NCBI GenBank assembly: GCA_003602285.1 | Contig: QZVU01000001.1 | Span: 682,001 to 746,000 of the forward strand | Direction of reading: 5' to 3' | DNA: 64,000 bases | Source of the DNA: Arthrobacter frigidicola | GTDB lineage: Bacteria; Actinomycetota; Actinomycetes; Actinomycetales; Micrococcaceae | Shown here: positions 18,261-28,100 of the stretch, piece by piece | Layout: each line of letters begins with the position of its first letter | Numbering within the stretch: the first letter of the stretch is position 1 | Notes under the pieces: model-generated | Told to the model about the DNA's origin: nothing | The model's database searches: none | The model's input: the letters and a program-made list of their open reading frames with translations, nothing else | Translations under genes and position numbers: made by a program

Positions 18261-18277
18261 GTCTCAATATCTGAGAC
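18261..18277. promoter_or_regulatory. Probable NdgR/LtbR operator between ndgR and leuC
   Basis: Perfect inverted repeat GTCTCA-ATATC-TGAGAC, 14 bases upstream of the ndgR ATG and 117 bases upstream of leuC. Both arms and the spacer length are identical to the site before leuB at 3313-3329. Its place suggests control of leuCD and autoregulation of ndgR. Confidence 0.8.
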
Positions 18278-18394
18278 GCAAGTCGATCGGCTGGCGTGTT
18301 GGGCGGCGTGACTGGAACAGTTGGAATCGAAGGCTCCGCAGGGCAGGCGAACAGCAGGTTTGCGCCAATGCGGACGAGCGGTGGAGGGAACACC

Positions 18395-19882
18395 ATGGGC
18401 AAGACACTGGCAGAGAAGGTCTGGGACTCGCACGTCGTCCGCAAGGGCGAGGTCGTCGGCGCCGAGGCGCAGCCCGACATGCTCTACATCGACCTCCACC
18501 TCATCCACGAGGTGACCTCTCCGCAGGCCTTCGAGGGCCTGCGGCTGGCGGGACGGCGGCTCCGCCGGCCCGACCTCACCATCGCCACCGAGGACCACAA
18601 CACCCCGACCCTCGATATCGACAAGCCGATCGCCGACCCCACCAGCCGGACGCAGATCGAAACCCTGAGGGCGAACTGCCGCGAATTCGGTGTCCGCCTG
18701 CACTCCCTGGGAGATGCCGAGCAGGGCATCGTGCACGTCGTCGGCCCGCAGCTGGGCCTCACCCAGCCGGGCCTGACGGTCGTCTGTGGAGACTCCCACA
18801 CCTCCACCCACGGCGCCTTCGGGGCACTGGCCATGGGCATCGGCACCTCCGAGGTGGAGCACGTCATGGCCACGCAGACGCTTTCACTGCGGCCCTTCAA
18901 GACCATGGCCATCACGGTCGAGGGCATGCTCAAGCCCGGAGTCACGGCGAAGGACATCATCCTGGCCGTCATCGCGAAGATCGGGACCGGCGGCGGGCAG
19001 GGCTACGTCCTCGAGTACCGTGGCTCGGCGATCCGTGCGCTGTCGATGGAAGCACGCATGACCATCTGCAATATGTCGATCGAGGCCGGGGCCCGTGCCG
19101 GCATGGTCGCCCCCGACGAGACGACGTTCGCCTATCTCAAGGGCCGTCCGCACGCGCCCGAGGGTGCTGACTGGGACGCCGCCGTCGAGAACTGGCGGGG
19201 ACTGGTCACCGATGACGACGCGGTGTTCGACGCCGAGGTGTACCTCGACGCCGACGATCTCGAACCGTTCGTCACCTGGGGCACGAATCCCGGGCAGGGC
19301 GTCTCACTGTCCCAGTCCGTGCCTTCGCCCGCGGATTTCGCCGACGAGAACGACCGCGCCGCCTGCGAACGCGCCCTTGAGTACATGGCGCTCGAGGCCG
19401 GCACGCCCATGAAGGAGATCCGGGTCGATACGGTGTTCCTGGGCTCGTGTACCAACAGCCGGATCGAGGACCTCCGCATCGCCGCAGACATCATCCGCGG
19501 GCGGGCCAAGGACCCGGCCATCCGCATGATGGTCGTTCCCGGTTCCGCCCGGGTGCGCCTCGAGGCCGAGGCGGAGGGCCTCGATCAGGTCTTCAAGGAC
19601 TTCGGCGCCGAATGGCGCTTCGCGGGCTGCTCGATGTGCCTGGGCATGAACCCGGACCAGCTGGCGCCGGGGGAGCGGTGCGCCTCCACTTCGAACCGGA
19701 ACTTCGAGGGGCGGCAGGGCAAGGGCGGACGCACGCACCTCGTCTCGCCCGTCGTCGCCGCCGCCACGGCGGTGCGCGGGACCCTCAGTTCGCCGTCGGA
19801 CCTCGACCCGGTTCCGTCGGGCAGCGGAACGGGCGCCCCGGGCGCCTTCGCGACCACCCCGTCCGCCACCCCAGCCGCCTAG
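18395..19882 (+). CDS. leuC: 3-isopropylmalate dehydratase, large subunit
   Basis: A 495-residue aconitase-family subunit that with LeuD isomerises 2-isopropylmalate to 3-isopropylmalate. The three ligands of the 4Fe-4S cluster are visible: Cys352 in GSCTNSR, and Cys412 and Cys415 in [25 protein letters not shown] and the [18 protein letters not shown] active-site stretch are intact. The ATG at 18395 has GGAGGG 6 bases upstream and gives [11 protein letters not shown]. The Ser/Gly/Pro-rich tail beyond about residue 468 is longer than the enzyme needs. leuD follows after 10 bases. Confidence 0.97.
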   Translation: MGKTLAEKVWDSHVVRKGEVVGAEAQPDMLYIDLHLIHEVTSPQAFEGLRLAGRRLRRPDLTIATEDHNTPTLDIDKPIADPTSRTQIETLRANCREFGVRLHSLGDAEQGIVHVVGPQLGLTQPGLTVVCGDSHTSTHGAFGALAMGIGTSEVEHVMATQTLSLRPFKTMAITVEGMLKPGVTAKDIILAVIAKIGTGGGQGYVLEYRGSAIRALSMEARMTICNMSIEAGARAGMVAPDETTFAYLKGRPHAPEGADWDAAVENWRGLVTDDDAVFDAEVYLDADDLEPFVTWGTNPGQGVSLSQSVPSPADFADENDRAACERALEYMALEAGTPMKEIRVDTVFLGSCTNSRIEDLRIAADIIRGRAKDPAIRMMVVPGSARVRLEAEAEGLDQVFKDFGAEWRFAGCSMCLGMNPDQLAPGERCASTSNRNFEGRQGKGGRTHLVSPVVAAATAVRGTLSSPSDLDPVPSGSGTGAPGAFATTPSATPAA

Positions 19883-19892
19883 GAGCCCCGCC

Positions 19893-20492
19893 ATGGATAA
19901 GATCACCACGCACACCGGCATCGGTGTTCCGCTGCGTCAGAGCAATGTCGATACCGACCAGATCATCCCCGCCGTCTACCTCAAGCGGATCACCCGGACC
20001 GGCTTCGAGGACGCGCTGTTCGCCGCCTGGCGAAAGGATGAGAACTTCATTCTCAACCGGGAGCCGTACACGCGCGGCTCGGTGCTCGTCGCGGGCCCCG
20101 ACTTCGGTACCGGATCATCCCGGGAACACGCCGTGTGGGCCCTCAAGGACTTCGGCTTCCGGGCCGTTCTCTCCTCCCGCTTCGCGGACATCTTCCGGGG
20201 CAACTCGGGCAAGCAGGGACTCGTGGCCGCCCAGGTCGCCCAGGACGACATCGAACTGATCTGGAAGGTGCTCGAGAACGAGCCCGGCGCCTCGGTCACC
20301 GTTGACCTCCAGGCCCGCACGGCCGTCTGCGGTCCGGTGAGCGCGCCCTTCCAGATCGACGACTACACGCGCTGGCGGCTGCTCGAAGGGCTCGACGACA
20401 TCGGGCTGACCCTTCGCCATGAGCCCGACATCACCGCGTTCGAGGCCACCCGGCCGAGCTTCCGGCCCACCACCCTCCCGGTGCGCACCTAG
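19893..20492 (+). CDS. leuD: 3-isopropylmalate dehydratase, small subunit
   Basis: A 199-residue swivel domain partner of LeuC. It begins [27 protein letters not shown] and has the family core [22 protein letters not shown], whose Ser-Arg contacts substrate. Length matches the family. It is 10 bases after leuC with GGAG upstream of the ATG, so the two are one operon. A short CTCCCC-GTC-GGGGAG-type hairpin lies just after the stop at about 20512-20526 but has no T-run. Confidence 0.97.
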   Translation: MDKITTHTGIGVPLRQSNVDTDQIIPAVYLKRITRTGFEDALFAAWRKDENFILNREPYTRGSVLVAGPDFGTGSSREHAVWALKDFGFRAVLSSRFADIFRGNSGKQGLVAAQVAQDDIELIWKVLENEPGASVTVDLQARTAVCGPVSAPFQIDDYTRWRLLEGLDDIGLTLRHEPDITAFEATRPSFRPTTLPVRT

Positions 20493-20595
20493 CCCCGGCC
20501 CGGCGCACCGCCTCCCCGTCGGGGAGTGTAAGCCCTCCGGACACCCGTTCCGAGCCGCCCGCCAAACCGGTGTGATCCTGATTGCGTTAAGGAAT

Positions 20596-20653
20596 CTTGC
20601 CCGCCGATCCGCGGTTCTAACCGTTGGGCAAGGCAGGAATGAACTAGCCTTGC
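20596..20653 (+). other. Possible mutually exclusive hairpins in the murA leader
   Basis: CTTGCCC (20596-20602) pairs with GGGCAAG (20626-20632), and GCAAGGC (20628-20634) pairs with GCCTTGC (20647-20653). The two hairpins share five bases and cannot form together. They lie about 90-145 bases before murA, within a 248-base gap after leuD. This could be an attenuator or simply nested repeats; I recognise no known RNA family here. Confidence 0.3.
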
Positions 20654-20740
20654 ATTTCAGTTCGGTTCGACAAGCTCCTATGCTGTACTCGGGCAATCAC
20701 GTTCTGCGGGGGCATATTTGTATGAGGAAATTAGGTATTC

Positions 20741-22090
20741 ATGGGTAACGTTCTGACCATCCGCGGTGGGGTTCCGCTTAACGGGAAGGTCTCCGTCCGC
20801 GGAGCGAAGAACCTCGTGCCGAAGGCCATGGTGGCGTCCCTGCTGGGAAACACCCCGTCTGTCCTGCGCAACGTTCCCGAGATCAAGGACGTTGAGGTTG
20901 TCACCAGCCTGCTGCGCCTCCATGGCGTGGAGGTCACCAAGGACCCGGTGACCGGCGATCTCACCATGGATCCCAGCGCCGCCAAGATGGCGCAGTCCAA
21001 GGACATCGATGCGCACGCCGGCGACTCGCGCATCCCCATCCTCTTCTGCGGGCCCCTGATGCACAGCATCGGTGAGGCGTTCATCCCCGATCTCGGTGGC
21101 TGCAAGATCGGCGACCGTCCCATCGACTACCACCTCCAGGTGCTGCGCAACTTTGGGGCCGTCGTCGACAAGCGCCCGGGCGGCATTTCCATCTCCGCCC
21201 CGAAGGGCCTGCACGGCGCCAAGCTGTCGCTTCCGTACCCCAGCGTCGGAGCCACCGAGCAGGTGCTGCTGACCGCGATCCGCGCCGAAGGCATCACCGA
21301 GCTGTCCGGCGCCGCAGTCGAGCCCGAGATCATGGACCTCATCGCGGTGCTGCAGAAGATGGGCGCCATCATCACGGTCCAGACCGACCGCGTCATCCGC
21401 ATCGAGGGCGTCCGGGAACTGACCGGCTACAACCACAAGGCCATCTCCGACCGCAACGAGACCGCCTCCTGGGCGTCGGCGGCACTGGTCACCAAGGGCG
21501 ATATCTACGTCGAGGGCGCACGCCAGCTCGACCTCACCGCCTTCCTCAACACCTACCGGAAGGTCGGCGGTGCCTTCGACGTCGACGACGACGGGATCCG
21601 CTTCTATCACCCCGGCGGTCCGCTCAAGCCGTTGGTCCTCGAGACGGACGTGCACCCAGGGTTCATGACGGACTGGCAGCAGCCCCTCGTCGTCGCGCTC
21701 ACCCAGGCCTCGGGCGTCTCAATTGTCCACGAGACCGTCTATGAGAACCGGTTCGGCTTCACCGAGGCCCTGATCCGCATGGGCGCGAACATCCAGGTCC
21801 ACCGCGAGTGCCTCGGCAGCGTGCCGTGCCGCTTCGGCCAGCGGAACTTCCTCCACTCCGCCGTCATCTCGGGCCCGACGCAGCTGCGCGGGGCAGACAT
21901 CGACATCCCCGACCTGCGGGGCGGCTTCAGCCACCTCATCGCGGCCCTGGCGGCCGAAGGGACCTCACGGGTGACGGGCATCGAGCTCATCAACCGCGGG
22001 TACGAGCGCTTCCAGGACAAGCTGGAGGGCCTTGGCGCCGATTTCGACATCACGGAGGAAGCCCCGGTCTTCGCCGCGGGACTCCTCTAG
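20741..22090 (+). CDS. murA: UDP-N-acetylglucosamine 1-carboxyvinyltransferase
   Basis: A 449-residue EPSP-synthase-like enzyme that transfers enolpyruvate from PEP to UDP-GlcNAc, the first committed step of peptidoglycan precursor synthesis in the cytosol. N-terminal GAKNLVPKAMVASLLG holds the conserved Lys-Asn. The catalytic loop is LGGCKIGDRP with Cys121, the residue alkylated by fosfomycin; mycobacteria have Asp here. The C-terminal part includes DLRGGFSHLIAALAAEGTSRV and the end motif GYERFQDKLEGLGA. It opens a run of envelope genes: an acyltransferase, gpsA and ddl. Confidence 0.97.
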   Translation: MGNVLTIRGGVPLNGKVSVRGAKNLVPKAMVASLLGNTPSVLRNVPEIKDVEVVTSLLRLHGVEVTKDPVTGDLTMDPSAAKMAQSKDIDAHAGDSRIPILFCGPLMHSIGEAFIPDLGGCKIGDRPIDYHLQVLRNFGAVVDKRPGGISISAPKGLHGAKLSLPYPSVGATEQVLLTAIRAEGITELSGAAVEPEIMDLIAVLQKMGAIITVQTDRVIRIEGVRELTGYNHKAISDRNETASWASAALVTKGDIYVEGARQLDLTAFLNTYRKVGGAFDVDDDGIRFYHPGGPLKPLVLETDVHPGFMTDWQQPLVVALTQASGVSIVHETVYENRFGFTEALIRMGANIQVHRECLGSVPCRFGQRNFLHSAVISGPTQLRGADIDIPDLRGGFSHLIAALAAEGTSRVTGIELINRGYERFQDKLEGLGADFDITEEAPVFAAGLL

Positions 22091-22107
22091 GCCCGGGCGC
22101 ACCAGCC

Positions 22108-22866
22108 ATGGGTGAGACAGGCACGTCGCGGGCCACTTTTGCGGTGCTCGCCGGGATCCTGCGTCCGGTCATGAACCTGCTGATGAACAAGCAGTGGATT
22201 GACGCACAGAAACTGCCGCGGGATTCCGGCTTCATCCTGTGCCCGAACCACGTCACCGAGATCGACCCGGTGGTCGTGGGGCATTTCCTCTACAACAACA
22301 AGGTGATGCCCCACTTCCTGGCCAAGGCGTCCCTGTTTTCGGTGCCCGTGCTGGGAGGTGCGCTGCGCGCCACCCGGCAGATCCCGGTCGAGCGCACCAC
22401 CGCCGGAGCGAACCGGTCCCTCGAAGCGGCCCAGCAGGCCATCGCCGACGGCGGCGGAATCATCGTCTACCCCGAAGGCACCCTCACCCGTGATCCGGGG
22501 ATGTGGCCGATGAAGGGCCGGACCGGCGCCGCCCGCCTGGCCCTGCAGACGGGCGCGCCCGTGGTCCCCATGGCGCACTGGGGAGCGCATGAGGTGTTTC
22601 CCCGGTACGCCAGGCGTCTCTACCTCTTCCCGCGGAAGACCTCACGGGTCATCGTCGGGGATCCCGTGGACCTCAGCGACTTCCGGGACCGCCCGATCAC
22701 CCGGGACACCCTGAACGAGGCAACCGACCGCATCCTTGACGCCGTCACCGCCCTGCTCGCCGAGCTGCGCGGCGAGCAGCCGCCGGCGGAGCGTTGGGAC
22801 CCGGCCGCGAAACGACAGAAACGGACAGGCCGCGACTTCGACGCGGCGGAGGAGGACAACGCGTGA
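22108..22866 (+). CDS. 1-acyl-sn-glycerol-3-phosphate acyltransferase family protein
   Basis: A 252-residue PlsC-type acyltransferase, likely membrane-associated, that would acylate lysophosphatidate or a related acceptor. Block I is NHVTEID (the HX4D catalytic pair), block II is the GGALRATRQIPVER area, block III is VYPEGTLTRD and block IV is APVVPMAHWG. The ATG at 22108 gives MGETGTSRATFAV; it lies 17 bases after murA. Its stop overlaps the GTG of gpsA, which makes glycerol-3-phosphate, so the neighbours form consecutive steps in phospholipid synthesis. The charged tail (about 225-252) is not part of the domain. Confidence 0.9.
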   Translation: MGETGTSRATFAVLAGILRPVMNLLMNKQWIDAQKLPRDSGFILCPNHVTEIDPVVVGHFLYNNKVMPHFLAKASLFSVPVLGGALRATRQIPVERTTAGANRSLEAAQQAIADGGGIIVYPEGTLTRDPGMWPMKGRTGAARLALQTGAPVVPMAHWGAHEVFPRYARRLYLFPRKTSRVIVGDPVDLSDFRDRPITRDTLNEATDRILDAVTALLAELRGEQPPAERWDPAAKRQKRTGRDFDAAEEDNA

Positions 22867-23915
22867 GTGCTGGAACGTCCCGGATGGGACGCCCGGTGCC
22901 CACCCGTGTCGCCGTCCTCGGAGCGGGAAGCTGGGGGACCACCTTCGCGAAGGTTCTCGCCGACTCCTCCGAGGATGCGGTGGTCCGGCTCTGGGCCCGC
23001 CGTGAGGAGGTCACCCTCGAGATCAACGGCTCCCACCGCAACAGCAGGTACCTCGGTGACGTCGTCCTGCCCGGCAACATCACCGCTTCGAGCGATGTCG
23101 GCGCCGTCCTCGCGGACGCCCAGCTCGTCGTTCTGGCTGTCCCGGCGCAGACCCTGCGCCCCCAGCTGGCCGGCTGGAAAGCGCTGATTCCCGACGGCGC
23201 TGTCGTCGTCTCGCTCATGAAGGGCCTTGAGGTCGGCACCGACGCGCGCATGAGCGAAGTCATCGCCGCCGAGCTCAGCCTCCCCGCCGACCGCGTCGCC
23301 GTGGTGTCGGGGCCAAACCTGGCGATGGAAATCGCCCGCCAGGAGCCCACCGCCTCGGTCGTCGCCTGCTCGGACCACGACGTCGCCGCCTGGATCGCCG
23401 CAGCCTGCACCGCCTCCTACTTCCGGCCCTACACCACGACGGACGTCGTCGGAGTGGAGATCGGTGGCATCGTCAAGAACGTCATCGCCCTGGCCGTCGG
23501 CATCTGCGAGGGGCGGAGGATGGGGGACAACACCAAGGCCTCGGTCATCACCCGCGGCCTTGCCGAAACGACCCGGCTGGCGGTGGCGCTGGGCGCGCGG
23601 GCGGAGACCCTCGCCGGGCTCGCCGGAATGGGTGACCTCATCGCCACCTGCTCCTCCGCGCTGTCCCGCAACCACACCGCCGGGCACCTGCTTGGCCAGG
23701 GCCTCACCCTTGAGCAGGTCACGGTGCGCATGAACCAGACCGCCGAGGGCATCAAGTCGGCCCAGGCCGTGCTCGACCTCGCCACCCAGCTCGGCGTCGA
23801 CATGCCGATCACCGATAATGTTGTGGCAGTGCTCCAGGGGAGTATTTCAGTTAACGATCTGGGACCGCGCCTGCTGGCCCGCGACCTCAAACCGGAAGGC
23901 GAACATACTCCGTGA
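22863..23915 (+). CDS. gpsA: Glycerol-3-phosphate dehydrogenase [NAD(P)+]
   Basis: A 350-residue cytosolic enzyme that reduces dihydroxyacetone phosphate to sn-glycerol-3-phosphate for phospholipid synthesis. The Rossmann motif is VLGAGSWGTTFAKVLAD (about 17-33). Further marks are LMKGLEVGT, SGPNLAMEIARQEPTAS, and the catalytic-Lys region GGIVKNVIALAVGICEG, followed by GLAGMGDLIATCSS. The GTG at 22863 overlaps the acyltransferase stop by 4 bases; the last codons overlap the ddl start in the same way. The three genes are therefore coupled. Confidence 0.96.
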   Translation: MSAGTSRMGRPVPTRVAVLGAGSWGTTFAKVLADSSEDAVVRLWARREEVTLEINGSHRNSRYLGDVVLPGNITASSDVGAVLADAQLVVLAVPAQTLRPQLAGWKALIPDGAVVVSLMKGLEVGTDARMSEVIAAELSLPADRVAVVSGPNLAMEIARQEPTASVVACSDHDVAAWIAAACTASYFRPYTTTDVVGVEIGGIVKNVIALAVGICEGRRMGDNTKASVITRGLAETTRLAVALGARAETLAGLAGMGDLIATCSSALSRNHTAGHLLGQGLTLEQVTVRMNQTAEGIKSAQAVLDLATQLGVDMPITDNVVAVLQGSISVNDLGPRLLARDLKPEGEHTP

Positions 23916-25057
23916 CAAGCGAATCCACTCCGGGGCGCAGGCCCCGCGTCCTTGTCCTGTTCGGGGGGCGCTCCAGCGAGCACTCGGTCAGCTGCGTCAC
24001 CGCCGCCGGCGTCCTCAATGCGATCGACCGGTCGAAGTACGACGTCGTTCCCGTGGGCATCGCCAAGAACGGGCAGTGGGCGCTGGTGTCCGAGGATCCC
24101 TCCCAGTGGTCGCTGAGTTCCGGCACCCTCCCCGAGGTGACGGCCTCCTCCGAGTCCGTCGTCATCTCCTCCGCGGCCCTCCCCGACGCTGCGCGGGGCC
24201 AGGAACTGATGGTGACGGCGCCGGACTCGATGCCACGCAGCCTCGGCGGCGTCGACGTCGTTATGCCTCTGCTGCACGGGCCGTTCGGTGAAGACGGAAC
24301 GCTGCAGGGCATGCTTGAGATGGCGGACATCCGCTACGTCGGCGCCGGTGTTTTGGCCTCCGCCGTCGGCATGGACAAGCACTATATGAAGGTCGTGTTC
24401 GCGTCGGCCGGGCTGAAGGTGGGCCCCTACGCGGTGGTCACCAACCGGCAGTGGGAGAAGGACAGCGAGGAGTGCCTGCGGCGCGCCGCGGACCTCGACT
24501 TCCCGGTGTTCGTGAAGCCGGCGCGCGCGGGATCGTCGATGGGGATCAGCCGGGTCGACTCTCCGGCGGGCCTGCGGCAGGCGATCGAGGCCGCGCGGGT
24601 CTTCGATCCCAAGGTCATCGTCGAGGCGGGCATCGACGGACGCGAGATCGAGGTCGCCGTCCTGCAGGGCCGGGGCACCCAGGACCCGCGGACCTCGCTG
24701 CCCGGAGAGATCGCGGTGCAGCCGGGCGGCCACGACTGGTACGACTTCGAAGCCAAGTACGTCGACGGGAGCGCCGCGCAGCTGAGCTGCCCCGCGGACC
24801 TTCCGCCGCACGTCACCGACTCGGTCCGCGACCTGGCAGCGCAGGCCTTCGACGCCGTGGGCGCCGAAGGGCTGTCCCGGGTCGACTTCTTCTACACCCC
24901 GGCGGGCGAGCTGATCATCAATGAGATCAACACCATGCCCGGATTCACCCCGATCAGCATGTACCCGCAGATGTGGGCCAAGTCGGGTCTCACCTACACC
25001 GACCTCATCGATGAGCTGATCGAACTGGCACTCGAGCGCAGGACCGGCCTGCGCTGA
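23912..25057 (+). CDS. ddl: D-alanine--D-alanine ligase
   Basis: A 381-residue ATP-grasp enzyme that makes D-Ala-D-Ala for peptidoglycan. The N-terminus has VLFGGRSSEHSVSC with the substrate-binding Glu. The middle has VVMPLLHGPFGEDGTLQGMLE and the ATP-grasp FPVFVKPARAGSSMGISRV. The metal-binding end is EINTMPGFTPISMYP. The GTG at 23912 overlaps the gpsA stop by 4 bases. The residue after the specificity loop looks like a normal D-Ala ligase rather than a D-lactate one, though I did not model this. It closes the murA-plsC-gpsA-ddl run. Confidence 0.97.
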   Translation: MTSESTPGRRPRVLVLFGGRSSEHSVSCVTAAGVLNAIDRSKYDVVPVGIAKNGQWALVSEDPSQWSLSSGTLPEVTASSESVVISSAALPDAARGQELMVTAPDSMPRSLGGVDVVMPLLHGPFGEDGTLQGMLEMADIRYVGAGVLASAVGMDKHYMKVVFASAGLKVGPYAVVTNRQWEKDSEECLRRAADLDFPVFVKPARAGSSMGISRVDSPAGLRQAIEAARVFDPKVIVEAGIDGREIEVAVLQGRGTQDPRTSLPGEIAVQPGGHDWYDFEAKYVDGSAAQLSCPADLPPHVTDSVRDLAAQAFDAVGAEGLSRVDFFYTPAGELIINEINTMPGFTPISMYPQMWAKSGLTYTDLIDELIELALERRTGLR

Positions 25058-25127
25058 CCGGCCCCTCGGCGGTCACCTTCGCCCTAGTGCGGCCCCCTGC
25101 GGCGCGTCCACAGTTGGCCCTGAACAC

Positions 25128-25163
25128 AGAAGCGCCCCTTCCCGAATCGGGGAGGGGCGCTTC
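25128..25163. terminator. Bidirectional terminator between ddl and putA
   Basis: A near-perfect 15-base stem, AGAAGCGCCCCTTCC / GGGAGGGGCGCTTCT, with a small CGAATC-type loop, between the convergent ddl and putA genes. It has no long T-run on either side but the stem is very stable. Confidence 0.75.
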
Positions 25164-25181
25164 TGGTTGTGCGTGTCTCGG

Positions 25182-28100
25182 CTAGATCAGGCCCACCGAG
25201 AGCTCATTCTTGGTGCCGAACCGGTGGGCGGTGATGCTCACTGCCTGCTCGTGCAGGAAGGGCAGCATTTCGACCCGGCCGGCCTCGGTGACGGGCTGGT
25301 AGTAGACGGCCAGGTCGGGGCGTCCGCCGGTTGCCTTGGCAAGGGCCGCGGGGTCGCCGCCGATGAGGCGGATGCGCCCGGCTTCGTGGCGGGCAACGGA
25401 CACCAGCCACTCCTCGTCGGTTTCGATCGTGACCGAAGCCGCGAAGGTACGGACCGCGGTCGAGAGCGCGCTGGTCAGCTCCACGGCCGAGGATACGCGC
25501 ACGGTTGAGCCGGCAGCGGCTGCGGCAGCGAGGACGCGGATCAGCTTGACGACCGGCTCACCTTCGGCGAGGCGGACGGTCACGGGGACCGGGAGGTAGC
25601 GGAACACGTTCCGCTCCGCCGTGAGCGCCGACACGTCCTTGGCCGCGCCGAACTCGTCCGCCCAGGCTGCTGCGTCGGAGGCCGCCGCGCGCTGGAGCAT
25701 CGCGAAGTCGCCCTCGTGCAGCTCGGAGCCGGCATCGGGTGCCACGGCGGCCAGCAGCGGCTGCGCAGCCGGAACCGGCTCGGCGGACGCCGTTGACTTC
25801 CGCGTGCTCCAGTTGCCCAGCCCGACGAGGTAGTTCGGTCCGCCGGCCTTGGTGCCCGCACCGACGGCGGACTTCTTCCACCCGCCGAACGGCTGACGCT
25901 GGACGATCGCTCCGGTGGTGCTGCGGTTCACGTACAGGTTGCCGGCCTGGATCGAGTCGATCCAGGTGCCGATCTCTCCCGGGTTGAGCGAGTGCAGCCC
26001 GGCGGTCAGACCGTAGTCGACCTGATTGGCGATCTCGATTGCCTCTTCGATCGTCTCTGCAGTCATGACGCCGAGGATCGGACCGAAGTACTCGGTGAGG
26101 TGGTACTCGGAACCGCGCTTGACGCCGGCGCGGACGCCGGGGCTCCACAGCCGGCCCGTGTCGTCGAGCTTGCGGGGCTCGATCAGCCAGTTCTCGTCCT
26201 CACCGAGCTTGGTCAGGCCGTCGAGCAGCTTGCCGGAGGCGGGCTCGATGACCGGACCCATCTGCGTGGCCGGATCCGAGGGGTAGCCGACCTTCAGGGA
26301 GGTGACCGCATCGACGAGCTGGTTGCGGAAGCGCTGGGAGTGCCGCACGCTGCCCACAAGGATGACCAGGGACGCCGCCGAGCACTTTTGGCCCGCGTGG
26401 CCGAAGGCCGAGTACGCCACGTCCTTAGCCGCGAGGTCGAAGTCCGCGCTCGGGGTGACGATGATCGAGTTCTTGCCGGAGGTCTCCGCCAGCAGGGGCA
26501 GGTTTTGGCGGAAGGAACGGAACAGCTGGGCCGTCTCGTACCCGCCGGTCAGGATGACCCGGTCGACGCGCGCGTCGGAGATGAGCTTGGTGCCCAAGGA
26601 CCGCTCATCGAGGTGGACGAGCTGCAGGACGCCGCGGGGAACGCCGGCCTCCCACAGTGCCTCCACCATCACCGAACCGCTGCGCGGCGCCTGCCCTGCG
26701 GGCTTGATGATCACCGAGGAACCGGCCGCGAGGGCCGCCAGGGTCGACCCTGCGGGGATGGCCACCGGGAAGTTCCACGGGGGAGTGACGACGGTGAGCT
26801 TCGCCGGAGTGTAGACGGCGCCGTCGACGTCGTCGAGCCCGCGGGCGAGCTCGGCGTAGTAGTGCGCGAAGTCGATCGCCTCGGAGATCTCGGGGTCGGA
26901 CTGGTCGAGGGTCTTGCCGGTCTCGGCCGCCATCACCTCCATCAGGTCGGCCCGGCGGGCCGCCAGTGCGTCGCCGGCGCGGTGCAGGATCTCCGCACGC
27001 TCGGCGCCGCTCAGGGCCCCCCAGGCGTCGGCCTCGGCCAGAGCCTCGGAGATGACGCGCTCGAGGGCCTCGGGGTCCCGCAGGGTGGTCGCGGCGACCG
27101 TCGCTTCGCCCAGGCCGGAAGTCTCGACCCGCTTCAGCACCGCGCGGCCCCAGCGGCGGTTGGCCGGCAGTGACGGATCGGTGTCGGGGGTGTTGATGAA
27201 GCCGGTCGTCGGCGCGGGAGGCTCGGGATGGTTGCGGTCCTGGGTGCGGTTCGGGCCGGGCACCGTGTCGTCGAGAGTCTCGAGTGAGCGGAGGAACCGC
27301 TCCTCCTCCCGGGCGAACAGGGCCTCGTTCGATGAGAGCTCGAAGACCGCCGACATGAAGTTTTCCTGGCTGGCGCCCTCTTCGAGGCGGCGGATCAGGT
27401 AGGCGATGGCGACGTCGAACTCCCGGGGGTGCACCACCGGGGTGTAGAGCAGCAGGGAGCCCACGTCCTTCTTGACGGCCTCCGCCTGGCCCTGGGCCAT
27501 GCCGAGGAGCATCTCGAACTCGATGCCGTCGCGGACGCCGCGCTCACCGGCGAGGAGCCAGGCGAAGGCGAGGTCAAACAGGTTGTGGCCGGCGACGCCG
27601 ATGCGCACGTTGCCGATGCGGTCGGGATGAAGGGCGTAGTTGAGCACCCGCTTGTAGTGGGTGTCGGATTCCTGCTTGGAGCCCCAGGTGGCCAGCGGCC
27701 AGTCGTGAAGGGATGCCTCGACCTGTTCCATGGGCAGGTTGGCGCCCTTAACGACGCGGACCTTGATCGCGGCACCGCCTTCGGCGCGGCGCTTGGCTGC
27801 CCATTCCTGCAGGCGGATCATCGCTGCGAGGGAGTCCGGCAGGTAGGCCTGGAGCACGATGCCGGCCTCGAGGTTCTTGAACTCGGGGCGGTCAAGGATC
27901 GCGGTGAAGACCGCGATCGTCAGGTCCAGGTCCTTGTACTCCTCCATGTCCAGGTTGATGAACTTGGCCGGGGTGGTGGACGCGGCCAGCGTGTACAGCG
28001 GCGTCAGCTTCTCGGTGACGTGCTGCACGGCTTCCTCGAACGCCCAGGGGGAGTGGGGGGAGACGGTCGAGGAGACCTTGATGGACACGTAGTCGACATC

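Noticed and set aside
17524-18480. Longer ndgR frame starting at 18480
   Set aside because: It would include the operator and the leuC start region; the ATG at 18246 gives the standard N-terminus.
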